Positions 62,550-64,000 of a stretch of 64,000 nt of DNA are shown piece after piece (position 1 is the first letter of the stretch; each line of letters begins with the position of its first letter). Source of the stretch: JAJDOD01 sp050299835 (GTDB lineage Bacteria > Pseudomonadota > Alphaproteobacteria > Rhodobacterales > Rhodobacteraceae); NCBI GenBank assembly GCA_050299835.1, contig JBNKWP010000016.1:1-64000 (forward strand), read 5' to 3'. The notes under the pieces are model-generated. The model was given only the letters and a program-made list of their open reading frames with translations, was not told the origin of the DNA and did no database searches. The position numbers and the translations under genes were made by a program.

Positions 62550-63554
62550 ATGACCGCCCCGACAAAATCACATGGAACACGCTCCGCGGTGCTTTCGTCC
62601 GCGCCGAGCGATCTCATTGGGGATCGTGTGCCTGCCGCCAAAATCTGGACGGCGCAGGTCATCACGCTCTTTCCAGAGGTCTTTCCCGGCGTTTTGGGCG
62701 CATCCCTGACTGGCAAGGCTCTGGATCGGGAACTGTGGCGCCTCGATCCGATTGATCTGCGGGTTTTCGGCGAGGGCAAGCACCGCAAGGTCGATGACAC
62801 CCCGGCCGGGGGCGGCGCCGGGCTGGTTTTGCGAGCCGACATCATGGGCAAGGCGATTGCTTTCGCGAAGAAGCGTCGGGAATTGCCGCTCTACTACCTT
62901 TCGCCCCGTGGACGGCGTTTTGATCAGGCGATGGCGCGGGACTGGGCGGAGGGACCGGGCGTTTGCCTGATCGCGGGGCGATTCGAGGGGTTGGATCAAA
63001 GAGTGATCGACCATTTCGGGATCGAGGAAGTCAGCCTTGGCGATTTCGTGATGACTGGCGGCGAAATAGCTGCGCAGGCGATGATCGACGCATCTGTGCG
63101 CCTGTTGCCCGGCGTGCTGGGGAACGCCGTTTCCACCGAGGAGGAGAGCTTCTCTGCGGGGTTACTGGAACATCCTCAATACACGCGCCCTGCTTTGTGG
63201 GAGGGGCAGACCATTCCCGAAGTTCTGACCTCCGGTGATCACGGAGCAGTAGAACGCTGGCGCCGCCAGGAATCCGAGCGCCTGACCAAGGTGCGTCGCC
63301 CGGATCTTCTGGAAGCCGAGAGCCCGGCAATGCCCTCGGAAGTTCTGCGGGTCACTGACGCCGAAAGCTTTGCACGGTTCATTCGAAAATCATTTGACCA
63401 ACCGCTTGGCATCTACAGCGATTTCAATGGCGCTGAGGATGCGATCGAGGCGATGCTTGCCTGCATTGAGGACAACAAATACGACGTTGCTCTGCCCAAG
63501 AACCCATGGACTGCTGCCGCTCGGTTGATGTGGCTGGGTCGCAACTACGAATAG
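62550..63554 (+). CDS. trmD: tRNA (guanine-N1)-methyltransferase TrmD with C-terminal extension
   Basis: A 334-residue SPOUT methyltransferase that makes m1G37 in tRNAs. The core spans about 32-258: TAQVITLFPEVFPGVLG, DDTPAGGGAGLVLRAD, YLSPRGR, CGRFEG-type IAGRFEGLDQRVID, and the trefoil-knot VSLGDFVMTGGEIAAQ, ending RRPDLLEAE. The N-terminal extension of about 31 residues is common in this order. Following residue 258 is an extra 75 residues (LRVTDAESFARFIRKSFDQP, GIYSDFNGAEDAIEAMLACI, NPWTAAARLMWLGRNYE) that most TrmD proteins lack. The family core is intact, so it should be active. Confidence 0.93.
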   Translation: MTAPTKSHGTRSAVLSSAPSDLIGDRVPAAKIWTAQVITLFPEVFPGVLGASLTGKALDRELWRLDPIDLRVFGEGKHRKVDDTPAGGGAGLVLRADIMGKAIAFAKKRRELPLYYLSPRGRRFDQAMARDWAEGPGVCLIAGRFEGLDQRVIDHFGIEEVSLGDFVMTGGEIAAQAMIDASVRLLPGVLGNAVSTEEESFSAGLLEHPQYTRPALWEGQTIPEVLTSGDHGAVERWRRQESERLTKVRRPDLLEAESPAMPSEVLRVTDAESFARFIRKSFDQPLGIYSDFNGAEDAIEAMLACIEDNKYDVALPKNPWTAAARLMWLGRNYE

Positions 63555-63732
63555 GGGCTTGATTGGCCACCGAACCCGCCTTATACGGCGCAGGTTCGCG
63601 CATATGCGGACAGACAAGCAAACGACACCTGCATCCTCCGGCGGGCGGCATGACCGGCCCCAAGACAAACCGGAGCTCTGAGGCGCGATACACCTCTCGG
63701 GACCAACCCGGGGCAGCATAGGAGTGCGTCAG

Positions 63733-64000
63733 ATGGACCTGATCGCAGAACTGGAAGCCGAGCAAGTGGCCGCGCTTGGCAAGGAAATTCCGGATTTCAA
63801 GGCGGGTGACACGATCCGCGTCGGCTACAAGGTGACGGAAGGCACGCGGACCCGCGTGCAGAACTACGAAGGCGTCTGCATTGCCCGCAAGAATGGCGCT
63901 GGCATTGCAGGTTCGTTCACCGTCCGCAAGATTTCCTTCGGTGAGGGCGTGGAGCGTGTGTTCCCGCTGCATTCGACCAATATCGAAAGCATCACCGTTG
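63733..64000 (+). CDS. rplS: 50S ribosomal protein L19, 3' end cut by window
   Basis: The first 89 residues of L19: MDLIAELEAEQVAALGK, FKAGDTIRVGYKVTEGTRTRVQNYEGVCIARKN, SFTVRKISFGEGVERVFPLHSTNIESI. Order trmD-rplS is conserved. ATG 63733 has AGGAG ten bases upstream. It is incomplete at the window edge. Confidence 0.97.
   Translation, partial: MDLIAELEAEQVAALGKEIPDFKAGDTIRVGYKVTEGTRTRVQNYEGVCIARKNGAGIAGSFTVRKISFGEGVERVFPLHSTNIESITV

Overview
The window reads as a chromosome segment of an alphaproteobacterium of the Rhodobacteraceae/Roseobacter type. The inference rests on gene content and style: a trmD-rplS pair beside gpmI-envC-ctpA, a cobalt-type nitrile hydratase, FAD-GcvT and OYE-type N-demethylases, MeaB, a high-GC coding style, and a leucine leader ahead of leuA. 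No rRNA or species-specific marker is present, so the genus stays open.

Positions 1-492 are backbone: a truncated membrane-protein gene and an initiator tRNA-fMet. From the tRNA 3' end to about 22440 lies a composite accessory island. A repeat sharing the tRNA 3' end (core CGCAACCACTG) recurs at 5206, 12562, 15517 and, degraded, at 22403. It divides the island into four cargo modules. (1) An RNA-repair operon: rtcB, prfH, an ATP-dependent RNA ligase and an HD-phosphatase/polynucleotide kinase, headed by a 14-codon leader ORF, with a divergent tyrosine-phosphatase-like gene. (2) Two membrane LytTR regulators, then a sulfatase, two outer-membrane barrel proteins and an exported formylglycine-generating enzyme that should activate the sulfatase. 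(3) An autoregulated TetR gene with a CPBP membrane protease and a secreted serine hydrolase. (4) chrBA for chromate resistance and zur with a Zrg-type zinc uptake operon. No integrase is in the window.

Backbone resumes at about 22500 with an OYE-family demethylase, then a leucine-responsive leader, a cupin gene and leuA. The leader's Leu codons are complementary to the Shine-Dalgarno of the cupin gene, which suggests translational attenuation. After a gene-poor stretch (26.8-27.7 kb) come lipase, SCP2 and TPR genes, two paralogous small proteins, a secreted MORN-repeat protein, glutamine-dependent NAD synthase, an S49 peptidase, a cation antiporter and a FolM-like reductase. Next are uvrC, pgsA-moaD-moaE, hrpB, meaB and rpmB.

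From 45.4 to 56 kb lie a HELTH-motif putative protease with a GNAT gene, a LysE exporter, an aldo/keto reductase, the nitrile hydratase operon on the minus strand, a decayed BNR-repeat gene, a large dimethylglycine-dehydrogenase-like gene, panCB and a DegT aminotransferase. The right end carries an XdhC-like/molybdopterin-binding pair, gpmI-envC-ctpA, a trmD with an unusual C-terminal extension, and the start of rplS. Many neighbours overlap by ATGA or GTGA, indicating tight translational coupling.
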